From the NCBI GenBank assembly GCA_002293545.1, contig DBDL01000180.1, positions 22,430 to 30,737 on the forward strand: 8,308 bases of DNA, read 5' to 3'. Origin of the DNA: Lachnoclostridium sp. UBA933 (GTDB taxonomy: Bacteria > Bacillota > Clostridia > Lachnospirales > Lachnospiraceae). Numbering within the stretch: position 1 is the first letter of the stretch; each line of letters begins with the position of its first letter. A program made the position numbers and the translations under genes. Positions 1 to 5,026 of this stretch are shown in pieces. The notes below the pieces were generated by a model. That model made no database searches. It had not been told where the DNA came from and worked only from the letters and a program-made list of their open reading frames with translations.

Positions 1-990
1 ATATCAAAAAAAAGGATTTATGAGGTTTTGGTAATCTACGTGATTTGCGTTTTTTGTATGTCATCTGCTTCGTTTATAATAGCACTCCTACTAAGTCCAT
101 TTTCCATATCGGACAATGTATTGCGTATAATTGGTCAGTCAGCCACATTGCTTATCGTATTATTAGAATACAAAAAAATACCTATGTACAAGTTTTTCAA
201 GGCTATGGAAAAACATTTAGTATTAAGGTTGTTTATGTTTTTTATAAGTGGCTCAATTTTAATATTTCTTTTTCACGCTAATTTTGAATTTTCTGATATG
301 AGGTCTTATATCTTATATCCTTCGATTTTTACTATTATTTCATTCATCATTCTATTTAGAACAATAAAAAAGCTATTTGGAAAGTCACGCGAAGCAAATA
401 TAAAAGTGCACGATATGAGGAATGTGATTACCGGGCTTTATGTAACTGCAAATGTTTTATTGCCTGATGATAATAATTTTAAGCCATATTTAGAACATTA
501 TCTTGGTGCAGTTGGATATGATATCACTATAAATAATATAAAGGTTGGTCAATTTGAGAAAAGTTTTTTCTCTTTTATTGAAGATAAAAAACAACAGTTC
601 GCAAAAAAAATATTATTTATTAACGATGTCAGTTATGATTGTGAGCATAAAAAAGTTTTATTTCCCTCAATAATATATATGTTTGGAATTCTTTTAGATA
701 ATGCGATTGAAGCATCCACGAATGATAATCCGATTGAAAACAAAATAATTGTAATGGAAAACTATTTGATGATTTCTGTTGCTAATGAGTATAAAAGACA
801 TAGCGTAAATGATTTTAATGAAATGTTTAGAGAGGGTTATTCTACAAAGACTGATTCAAAGGATAGCAGGGGATATGGATTGCCAAATTTGAGCAGAATT
901 GTAAAAAAATACAATGGTGAAATTAAAATTGAATTTTCTTATAGAAAACAATATAAGTCTGAATATATTATTATATCCATTCAAATTTAA
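1..990 (+). CDS. agrC: AgrC-like GHKL sensor histidine kinase, 5' end outside window
   Basis: This is a membrane sensor kinase of the AgrC/GHKL type, which detects extracellular cyclic peptide and phosphorylates a LytTR response regulator. The reading frame is open from base 1. The first usable codon, TTG at 28, has no properly spaced ribosome site, so the gene almost certainly begins upstream. Numbering from the TTG, about four membrane helices are visible (roughly 2-25, 31-48, 63-83, 92-111); full-length AgrC usually has about six. The H-box is VHDMRN with the phospho-acceptor His at 128. The N-box is LLDNAIEAS with Asn225, and the G-box is SRGYGLPN at 280-287. All kinase motifs are intact. 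It converges on agrBD, unlike the co-directional agrBDCA order of Staphylococcus. The AgrC call rests on the domain type plus the adjacent agrB and agrD; the ligand match is inferred. Confidence 0.88.
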   Translation: MSKKRIYEVLVIYVICVFCMSSASFIIALLLSPFSISDNVLRIIGQSATLLIVLLEYKKIPMYKFFKAMEKHLVLRLFMFFISGSILIFLFHANFEFSDMRSYILYPSIFTIISFIILFRTIKKLFGKSREANIKVHDMRNVITGLYVTANVLLPDDNNFKPYLEHYLGAVGYDITINNIKVGQFEKSFFSFIEDKKQQFAKKILFINDVSYDCEHKKVLFPSIIYMFGILLDNAIEASTNDNPIENKIIVMENYLMISVANEYKRHSVNDFNEMFREGYSTKTDSKDSRGYGLPNLSRIVKKYNGEIKIEFSYRKQYKSEYIIISIQI

Positions 991-1028
991 GGGGAGCTGT
1001 GGAAATTCCGCAACTCCCCTTGTTTAAT
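989..1028. terminator. Shared hairpin terminator between agrC and agrBD
   Basis: Arms AAGGGGAG and CTCCCCTT, followed inward by TGTGG and CCGCA (one wobble and one mismatch), enclose a small AAATT loop. The left arm begins inside the agrC stop codon. A TGTTTAAT tail follows on the + strand, and TTAAATTTG follows on the - strand. The position between two convergent units fits a bidirectional rho-independent terminator, although both U-tracts are short. Confidence 0.75.
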
Positions 1029-1045
1029 ACAGAAGCAAAGCGTTA

Positions 1046-1165
1046 TTATTCTTTTGGTAATTTGGGTTCGCCAAAAACTAACAGGCATCTCCTTGCTTCC
1101 ATAAAAACTGGTGCGATTACTAATAAAAATGCTGCCACTTTTGTAAATAAGTATTTCTTAGACAT
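1046..1165 (-). CDS. agrD: AgrD-like cyclic autoinducer prepeptide (39 aa)
   Basis: This short gene encodes an AgrD-type prepeptide. Residues 1-9 (MSKKYLFTK) are basic and amphipathic, 10-22 (VAAFLLVIAPVFM) are hydrophobic, and the C-terminal part reads EARRCLLVFGEPKLPKE. The acidic/proline tail GEPKLPKE matches the family's recognition tail; Staphylococcus aureus has DEVEVPKEL in this place. By that alignment the mature signal would be a thiolactone closed between Cys27 and the carboxyl of Phe31, giving a C-L-L-V-F ring of five residues with an exocyclic tail containing R-R. The start ATG (1163-1165) lies 7-8 bases after GAAGGAGGAG, a very strong ribosome site inside the end of agrB. It overlaps agrB by 8 bases (ATGTCTAA), so translation is probably coupled. 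The exact N-terminal cleavage point cannot be read from sequence. Confidence 0.9.
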   Translation of the reverse strand: MSKKYLFTKVAAFLLVIAPVFMEARRCLLVFGEPKLPKE

Positions 1166-1736
1166 TTTCTCTCCTCCTTCTTCTGATATATTCATATAAT
1201 AGCTGGATATTTTGTAATAAAATAATCCATATAATTATACTTTCGTATATATGAAAAAAAAACACAGCAGCTAACCAAAATGATGTTAATATAATTGTCA
1301 TGATTTTTTTTGTTATAATATCTTTTTTTTTAAATATATTCAATTTTTCCAGTGATAAGAGAGGTGCAATGAGCAACGAGGTCATTAGCGAAAATCCAGA
1401 AATTAATAACATTCCAATTTTGTTCAAAGGAACCAATGGTAGTAAAATGACAGATAAAAAGAAAAAAAGAAATGTTGTAACTAAACATGATAAGTTGTTT
1501 TGACTATGATACCCGCCTGCATTTGTACGAATTGTTAGTAAAATGATAAGTGCAACTAAATAATCCGTTTGGTATCCCAAAATTGTAAATAGCACAAATA
1601 GAATAATAACTTTTTCGATTTCCCAGAGAAGCGATTGTAATGAATATCGCATCCTATCAATATCAGTTTCGTTGTAAGTCTGAAGTGATCTTATATGATT
1701 TAATATTCGTGCTATAAAAAAATCACTGAGTAGCAT
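1158..1736 (-). CDS. agrB: AgrB-like accessory gene regulator, prepeptide-processing membrane protease
   Basis: This is an integral membrane cysteine protease that removes the C-terminal tail of AgrD and forms the thiolactone. Its length of 192 aa matches the family (S. aureus AgrB is about 190). The signature RTNAGGYHSQNNLSC carries Arg70, Gly74-Gly75, His77 and Cys84, so the catalytic His/Cys pair has the same 7-residue spacing and even the same numbering as in S. aureus. Hydrophobic helices lie at about 41-69, 82-103, 107-128 and 144-180, and the protein ends in a basic IRRRRRENV. The start ATG at 1734-1736 follows AGAAGGGA at a normal distance. The stop overlaps the agrD start by 8 bases. 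A sigma-A promoter lies about 50 bases upstream (1783-1811). No truncation is seen. Confidence 0.95.
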   Translation of the reverse strand: MLLSDFFIARILNHIRSLQTYNETDIDRMRYSLQSLLWEIEKVIILFVLFTILGYQTDYLVALIILLTIRTNAGGYHSQNNLSCLVTTFLFFFLSVILLPLVPLNKIGMLLISGFSLMTSLLIAPLLSLEKLNIFKKKDIITKKIMTIILTSFWLAAVFFFHIYESIIIWIILLQNIQLLYEYIRRRRRENV

Positions 1737-1782
1737 TTTATCCCTTCTCTCACAAGTGGCATTTTATGTGTCATATTCTGTA

Positions 1783-1811
1783 ATTTTAATATATACCTCT
1801 TTTTATGTCAA
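1783..1811 (-). promoter_or_regulatory. Sigma-A promoter of agrBD
   Basis: Read on the - strand, TTGACA (1806-1811) is followed by a 17-base spacer and TAAAAT (1783-1788). The -35 is perfect and the -10 has five of six consensus bases. Transcription would begin near 1776, giving a leader of about 40 bases before agrB. I did not find a convincing pair of LytTR-type 9-bp direct repeats upstream of the -35, so control by the agr response regulator is not shown by the sequence. Confidence 0.75.
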
Positions 1812-1903
1812 TCATTTATAATTGTTATATATCCTCAATGGCTTGATTTTGTCCGTGAACGTATTATTTTAATGAATTGATTATAGCAAGATACCGCTAC
1901 CCT

Positions 1904-1911
1904 ATTGCAAT
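1904..1911. repeat. ATTGCAAT octamer, copy 1 of 3
   Basis: This self-complementary octamer occurs at 1904-1911, 1997-2004 and 2022-2029, each time as TATTGCAAT on one strand. The first copy overlaps the -35 of the + strand promoter at 1905-1933. The other two form the arms of the hairpin at 1995-2031. This placement suggests a regulator-binding site, but no regulator is identified. Confidence 0.5.
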
Positions 1912-1933
1912 TTGCTTACATTTTTTCTATACT
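1905..1933 (+). promoter_or_regulatory. Probable sigma-A promoter for the 2138 region
   Basis: TTGCAA (1905-1910), a 17-base spacer and TATACT (1928-1933) give four and five consensus matches. Transcription would start near 1940 and run through two hairpins (1941-1964 and 1995-2031) before the first ribosome site at about 2093-2100, a structured leader of about 160 bases. Confidence 0.5.
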
Positions 1934-1940
1934 TTGTATG

Positions 1941-1964
1941 AATCATTTACTAAGTAAAATGATT
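1941..1964. repeat. Imperfect inverted repeat in the agrB upstream region
   Basis: AATCATTTAC and GTAAAATGATT enclose TAA; the arms pair throughout except for one extra A in the right arm. It lies at the predicted transcription start of the + strand promoter, so it could be a 5'-end hairpin or an operator. Confidence 0.55.
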
Positions 1965-1994
1965 TTGGGGAATTTGCATATAGAAACTTGTTGA

Positions 1995-2031
1995 GGATTG
2001 CAATAAGACAGGTACCATCTTATTGCAATCC
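1995..2031. repeat. Perfect 14-bp inverted repeat around GGTACC
   Basis: GGATTGCAATAAGA (1995-2008) and TCTTATTGCAATCC (2018-2031) are exact reverse complements separated by 9 bases (CAGGTACCA), the core of which is the palindrome GGTACC. Neither strand has a T-run after it, so it is a poor terminator. An operator for a dimeric regulator or an RNA leader hairpin is more likely. Together with the other repeats it fills most of the 400-base gene-free stretch between agrB and the 2138 ORF; nothing else is recognised there. Confidence 0.8.
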
Positions 2032-2101
2032 AATCAAAAGAATAAAATGTGCAGTTAAAACGCTTACAATAATAAAGAATCAAATAATGAAGAAAGGAAA
2101 T

Positions 2102-2119
2102 ATGACGCTTATTCCATAA
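2102..2119 (+). other. Five-codon ORF with strong ribosome site, in frame with the next gene
   Basis: GAAGAAAGGAAAT precedes ATG at 2102 at ideal spacing, but the frame reads M-T-L-I-P and stops at TAA 2117-2119. The 2138 ORF is in the same frame and has no ribosome site of its own. Either this is a leader peptide, or the original start of the downstream gene cut off by a nonsense codon. Confidence 0.5.
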
Positions 2120-2137
2120 ACATCATACAGAATCATT

Positions 2138-2527
2138 ATGTATACTCATACAAAAAATTCCAAATATAAAAAAACGGGGGTTCCCTCAAGTGTTGACAGG
2201 AGTAAACTGATTGATGATGCAATATATCATTTACGGCAAGTGAATCTTGATGAAGAAAGCCTTAGCACAGCAGTCATGCAGGATAAATCATATTCGGATA
2301 TTAGTGAAAAATTAGCCCTTGACTGGACGGCTTTTCTAAAGCTTAATCCAAGTAATGCCATAAAAGATATTGTAGAAAAGTATGCAGAAAATATGAATGA
2401 AAGCGGCTTTATCTATGGTCAATACGCCTATCGGGAAGGATTTCGTGATTGTATCAAAATAATTTTTGGCGTCAGCAAATCATTACACGATTTTGAAAAA
2501 TTGTTCACAATGACAAAGGATATATGA
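2138..2527 (+). CDS. Small hypothetical protein (129 aa), start uncertain
   Basis: I do not recognise this protein with confidence. It appears soluble and mostly helical, with an acidic N-terminal half. Near the C-terminus, FIYGQYAYREGFRDCIKIIF resembles the closing helix of small clostridial proteins such as those grouped in DUF6809, but that resemblance is weak. No signal peptide or membrane helix is visible. The ATG at 2138 is preceded by CAGAATCATT, which is not a ribosome site. The good site lies upstream at about 2093-2100, serves the ATG at 2102 in the same frame, and is separated from this ORF by a TAA. The gene may therefore be a nonsense-damaged allele, be expressed by reinitiation, or start at a non-standard codon (ATC/ATT at 2132-2137). 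Confidence 0.55.
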   Translation: MYTHTKNSKYKKTGVPSSVDRSKLIDDAIYHLRQVNLDEESLSTAVMQDKSYSDISEKLALDWTAFLKLNPSNAIKDIVEKYAENMNESGFIYGQYAYREGFRDCIKIIFGVSKSLHDFEKLFTMTKDI

Positions 2528-2587
2528 AAGTTATTATATAGCGTTACAAATTGCAAACCAAACTTGAATCAATGGAACGGAGAGCTT

Positions 2588-2725
2588 ATGAATTATCTTA
2601 AGTTTTGTGAGGAAATGAAAGAGGAAGTACAGAAAAAATTGGGATATGCGTACTCGGTGGAAATCAAAGAAATAAGATTCCAAATAATCATGTCAATAAG
2701 GTGGTATTATTCGATCGTGAAATGA
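2588..2725 (+). pseudogene. Probable frameshifted DUF5688-like fragment
   Basis: ATG at 2588 follows ACGGAGAGC, a reasonable ribosome site. The 45 codons begin MNYLKFCEEMKEEVQKKLG and continue AYSVEIKEI. This pattern (MNY-x-x-F, then K-x-LG, then V-x-I-x-x-I/V) is what I recall for the N-terminus of DUF5688 proteins of Lachnospiraceae. After KEI the current frame gives unlikely sequence and stops at 2723. The next frame continues KIPNNHVNKVVLF, which fits the NNG-V step of that family, and it stops in turn at about 2764. A third frame is open until about 2884. The picture is a decayed gene with at least one frameshift, but the family assignment is from memory and short. Confidence 0.4.
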
Positions 2726-2823
2726 TGGTACTGCTAAGGGGGGTATCCTTCATTTTACTAATGTAACCCTTGTCATCCTGCCACGTGATGAATGGACAAT
2801 GGTATACCAAACTTGTCATCACA

Positions 2824-2857
2824 GCAAAACCTCACTTATACCACAGTGGGGTTTTGC
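2824..2857. repeat. 13-bp hairpin upstream of the 2906 gene
   Basis: GCAAAACCTCACT (2824-2836) pairs with AGTGGGGTTTTGC (2845-2857) with a single T-G wobble around an 8-base loop. There is no T-run on either strand. It could be a leader structure for the 2906 gene or a relic of a terminator. Confidence 0.6.
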
Positions 2858-2905
2858 AAACAAAAATATAATTTCAAATATATGAAAGAAAGGAATATTT
2901 CAATC

Positions 2906-3400
2906 ATGGCAACCGGAATCGCAGCAGCAATCCCTATTATATTAAAACCCTATGAAAATGTACCGGTAAATACTTTTGAGGAGAAAAACTTCTCCAATAA
3001 TTTTTTTGAGAAGTACAAAGCAGATGAGAAAAGGAAGATTTATACCATTCAAAAGGATTTTCTGATAAAGAATTATTCTTCGTTTTTTGAGGAATTTGTT
3101 GATTGTATCGGAAATGACGATACGCAAAGTGATAATCTCCCGACCGTCAAAACCTTTGAAGAATTTACCGCTGTCTTTGATTATAAAATCCGCAATGCAG
3201 AACCGCCGTATTACGAGGCAAACGGTGGTGCATTCAGTGTTCTGGGCTGTGTATGCGAATGCTATTGGCTTTTTTATCTGGGAAGTTATAAAGCCTATTT
3301 AGAGGAATACTCCACGCTTTTCCATCTGGAACGAATGATAGAAAGGGCGATGAAGAATCCACTCGCAAGCACAGTCAAGTTCGGTATCTATAGTTCTTGA
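2906..3400 (+). CDS. Hypothetical protein (164 aa)
   Basis: The function is not recognised. I start at ATG 2906 because AAAGGAA (2889-2895) lies 10 bases before it. The frame is open back to an ATG at 2792, but that codon has no ribosome site and the extra 38 residues cross the hairpin at 2824-2857. The product begins MATGIAAAIPIIL, a short hydrophobic patch too short for a clear membrane anchor. A charged helical middle follows, then a cysteine- and aromatic-rich segment (GAFSVLGCVCECYWLFYLG), and it ends NPLASTVKFGIYSS. Size and character resemble small cytosolic immunity-type or accessory proteins, but I cannot assign a family. No partner gene overlaps it; the TIR cluster lies convergent and downstream. 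Confidence 0.65.
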   Translation: MATGIAAAIPIILKPYENVPVNTFEEKNFSNNFFEKYKADEKRKIYTIQKDFLIKNYSSFFEEFVDCIGNDDTQSDNLPTVKTFEEFTAVFDYKIRNAEPPYYEANGGAFSVLGCVCECYWLFYLGSYKAYLEEYSTLFHLERMIERAMKNPLASTVKFGIYSS

Positions 3401-3489
3401 GATACCTATACTGGAAAATAAAGACTCACCTCCATAACAATATATTTATGGTTAATATCCCTTACAGCCAGTAAGGAATTATCCATCTT

Positions 3490-3541
3490 GTTGCTTAAGC
3501 TGTTAGAATGATAAGAGCAATCGTATAGCGGTCACCTCCTT
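3490..3541 (-). pseudogene. Possible relic of a small holin-like toxin gene
   Basis: On the - strand, AAGGAGGTGACCGCTAT (about 3525-3541) has the form seen before start codons of small holin-like toxins of Firmicutes. It is followed by ACGATTGCTCTTATCATT. If one G is restored after GCTAT and one T before the TTAAGC that follows, the frame would read MTIALIILTALS, like a toxin membrane helix. As it stands there is no start codon and the frame is broken. The rest of 3401-3714 contains no gene that I can support. Confidence 0.25.
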
Positions 3542-3587
3542 GGGCTTCGCGTCCGTATGTTAGTCTGCTAACCAGCTCTAATGTAAT

Positions 3588-3620
3588 AAAAAAGACGCCT
3601 TTACTTCAGATGCCTTTTTT
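3588..3620. terminator. Weak A/T-flanked terminator-like hairpin
   Basis: AAAAAAG (about 3588-3594) and CTTTTTT (about 3614-3620) can pair and are followed by T or A runs on both strands. The GC part of the stem is poor: GACGCC and GATGCC are direct rather than inverted repeats. It may end TIR transcripts on the - strand and the 2906 transcript on the + strand, but it is a weak case. Confidence 0.35.
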
Positions 3621-3638
3621 AATAAATCTATTAAATTC

Positions 3639-3659
3639 GTGATTACACATGTGATTACA
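3639..3659. repeat. GTGATTACA direct repeat, 12-bp period
   Basis: GTGATTACA occurs at 3639-3647 and 3651-3659 separated by CAT. The eight-base reverse complement GTAATCAC occurs again at 3711-3718, over the stop codon of the first TIR gene. The function is unknown. Confidence 0.5.
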
Positions 3660-3714
3660 TTTCCTTGATGATGTGTTAGAAATCTCCTTTCTATACGGGT
3701 TTGCAGCTCGGTAA

Positions 3715-5010
3715 TCACGGTTCGATTCCTTTTTCTTTTAATACCGACAGCATTTCCTCTCTCTGTTCCTCATACTCCCAATACCGGCGTTTCGTTTTCC
3801 CATACCGGGTAAAAAATAATACGGAATGAAGTGCCAGCAAAGCAATAAATGCCCATGTAAAATAAAAAAATATATCTATGTCCGGTGATTCCGAATAAGC
3901 GAAAGAAAAACCGATAATACCCAATGCGCTTAACACACCGCCTATTTTGAAAGCTGTTTTTACTTCTTTCAGCTTTGCTCCCCGTATCGTTGTTTCGGTT
4001 AATATTTTATTGTATTCGCGCTTTAATGCTATTTCTTCCGGTGTGGCTTTTGGTTTCGTATGTTTTGTTGATTCCCTGGGCTTATACCCCGTCTTTTCCT
4101 TTCGGTTTTTATTTCCGGAAAATATCTTTTTTAACCCATGAAGCAAATCCTGAAGAAAACCGATTTTCCCCATATCCTGCGCCTGCAATACCGCTAATTC
4201 TTCCGGCAACTCATAGGCGTTCATTTCCCGGTAACAGGGAATCAATACCTTGTCGTAACGATTCTCGGCGAGCGCCAAAAAACGCGACCATTCGTTTTTG
4301 ACCCATACGGCATTAAAATGTTCTGCTCTTGTTCCGATAACAAGCATCACACTTGCCGAATTCAGCGCGGCAAAAATATACGGCTCATATTCGGTTCCCG
4401 CTTTATCCTCCAGTGTCAGACGTGAAAAGAATACTTTATAGCCTTCTTTCTCCAACTGATAATAGATTTCCTGTGCCAGCACACTGTCAAGCGTTCTTTT
4501 TCCCTGATTATCGGTTTCTTTATAGCAAATAAAGATATCATAGGTATCTTCCTTATCGGAAATCGCTAAGATACCTTCCTGAATCCTTTCGATTTCTTTT
4601 GCTTCCTGCTCATACAGTTTCCGTGAACTCTCATCCGCCGCATATTCTATCGCTTTTTGATAGTTCAAATCTTTCAATATGGATGTTCTTTGCACACGGT
4701 TACATGTAGGGATACGCTTCTTTGTCCTTGGATCTTCGACATAATCAATTCCAAATACGGATAAAACAACTCCCCAATATGCTTCCGCATTGCCGTCGTC
4801 TTCCATCAGAATATTCTCATAGGTTGCCTGTGCTTTATCAAATTCGTGCTGCTGCCGGTAGTGTGTCGCACGGTTAAACAGATTGGCAATCCGGTCATTT
4901 GTAATATTCGGAAGCGTCATGACGCTTCCGCAATACTCGCATGTCGCATAGGTTTTACCGGATTCCGGAGTAATATTTGCTCCGCACATCTTGCATTTTA
5001 ATACGATCAT
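3715..5010 (-). CDS. TIR-domain protein with zinc-ribbon N-terminus and two C-terminal membrane helices (copy A, 431 aa)
   Basis: Domains in order: a zinc-ribbon-like CxxC pair (Cys6, Cys9, Cys24, Cys27); a TPR-like helical region at about 36-150; a TIR domain at about 157-262, starting YDIFICYKETD; a linker rich in Lys and Pro at 300-325; two membrane helices at about 354-372 and 380-400; and a charged cytosolic tail ending KEKGIEP. In the TIR domain, the AGTEYEPYIFAAL segment aligns by eye with the catalytic segment of NAD-cleaving TIRs such as SARM1 (GKFEDKL), which makes Glu209 the candidate catalytic residue. NADase activity is therefore plausible but unproven. The start ATG follows GGGAGGAT, 16 bases behind the upstream TIR gene, so the two form an operon. 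The first 290 residues differ from copy B at about 54 positions by hand count (about 81% identity); the C-terminal part differs completely. Confidence 0.9.
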   Translation of the reverse strand: MIVLKCKMCGANITPESGKTYATCEYCGSVMTLPNITNDRIANLFNRATHYRQQHEFDKAQATYENILMEDDGNAEAYWGVVLSVFGIDYVEDPRTKKRIPTCNRVQRTSILKDLNYQKAIEYAADESSRKLYEQEAKEIERIQEGILAISDKEDTYDIFICYKETDNQGKRTLDSVLAQEIYYQLEKEGYKVFFSRLTLEDKAGTEYEPYIFAALNSASVMLVIGTRAEHFNAVWVKNEWSRFLALAENRYDKVLIPCYREMNAYELPEELAVLQAQDMGKIGFLQDLLHGLKKIFSGNKNRKEKTGYKPRESTKHTKPKATPEEIALKREYNKILTETTIRGAKLKEVKTAFKIGGVLSALGIIGFSFAYSESPDIDIFFYFTWAFIALLALHSVLFFTRYGKTKRRYWEYEEQREEMLSVLKEKGIEP

Positions 5011-5026
5011 TTTTATCCTCCCAGTG

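Noticed and set aside
999..1199. 66-residue + strand frame in the agrC-agrD gap
   Set aside because: It is antisense to agrD, begins inside the terminator hairpin and has no ribosome site; the - strand agrD has far better support.
1300..1503. 67-residue + strand frame
   Set aside because: It is antisense to agrB, an intact gene with all catalytic residues.
1811..1870. Possible LytTR (AgrA-type) 9-bp direct repeats upstream of the agrBD promoter
   Set aside because: I looked for a pair spaced by 12 bases and found none close enough to the consensus.
2792..2905. Longer N-terminus for the 2906 protein from ATG 2792
   Set aside because: There is no ribosome site before 2792, and the extra segment crosses a strong hairpin and lies in the decayed DUF5688-like region.
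3383..3406. GGTATC/GATACC inverted repeat at the end of the 2906 gene
   Set aside because: The stem has only six pairs and no T-run, so it is not a credible terminator.
3640..3720. - strand frame ending KCNHMCNHEFNRFIKKGI as a possible integrase end
   Set aside because: There is no recombinase motif, start or ribosome site, and its upstream part overlaps the TIR stop in another frame.
3719..3729. GGTTCGATTCC, resembling a tRNA T-arm
   Set aside because: The flanking bases do not pair as a T-stem, no acceptor or anticodon arm is present upstream, and the bases encode the C-terminus of the first TIR protein.
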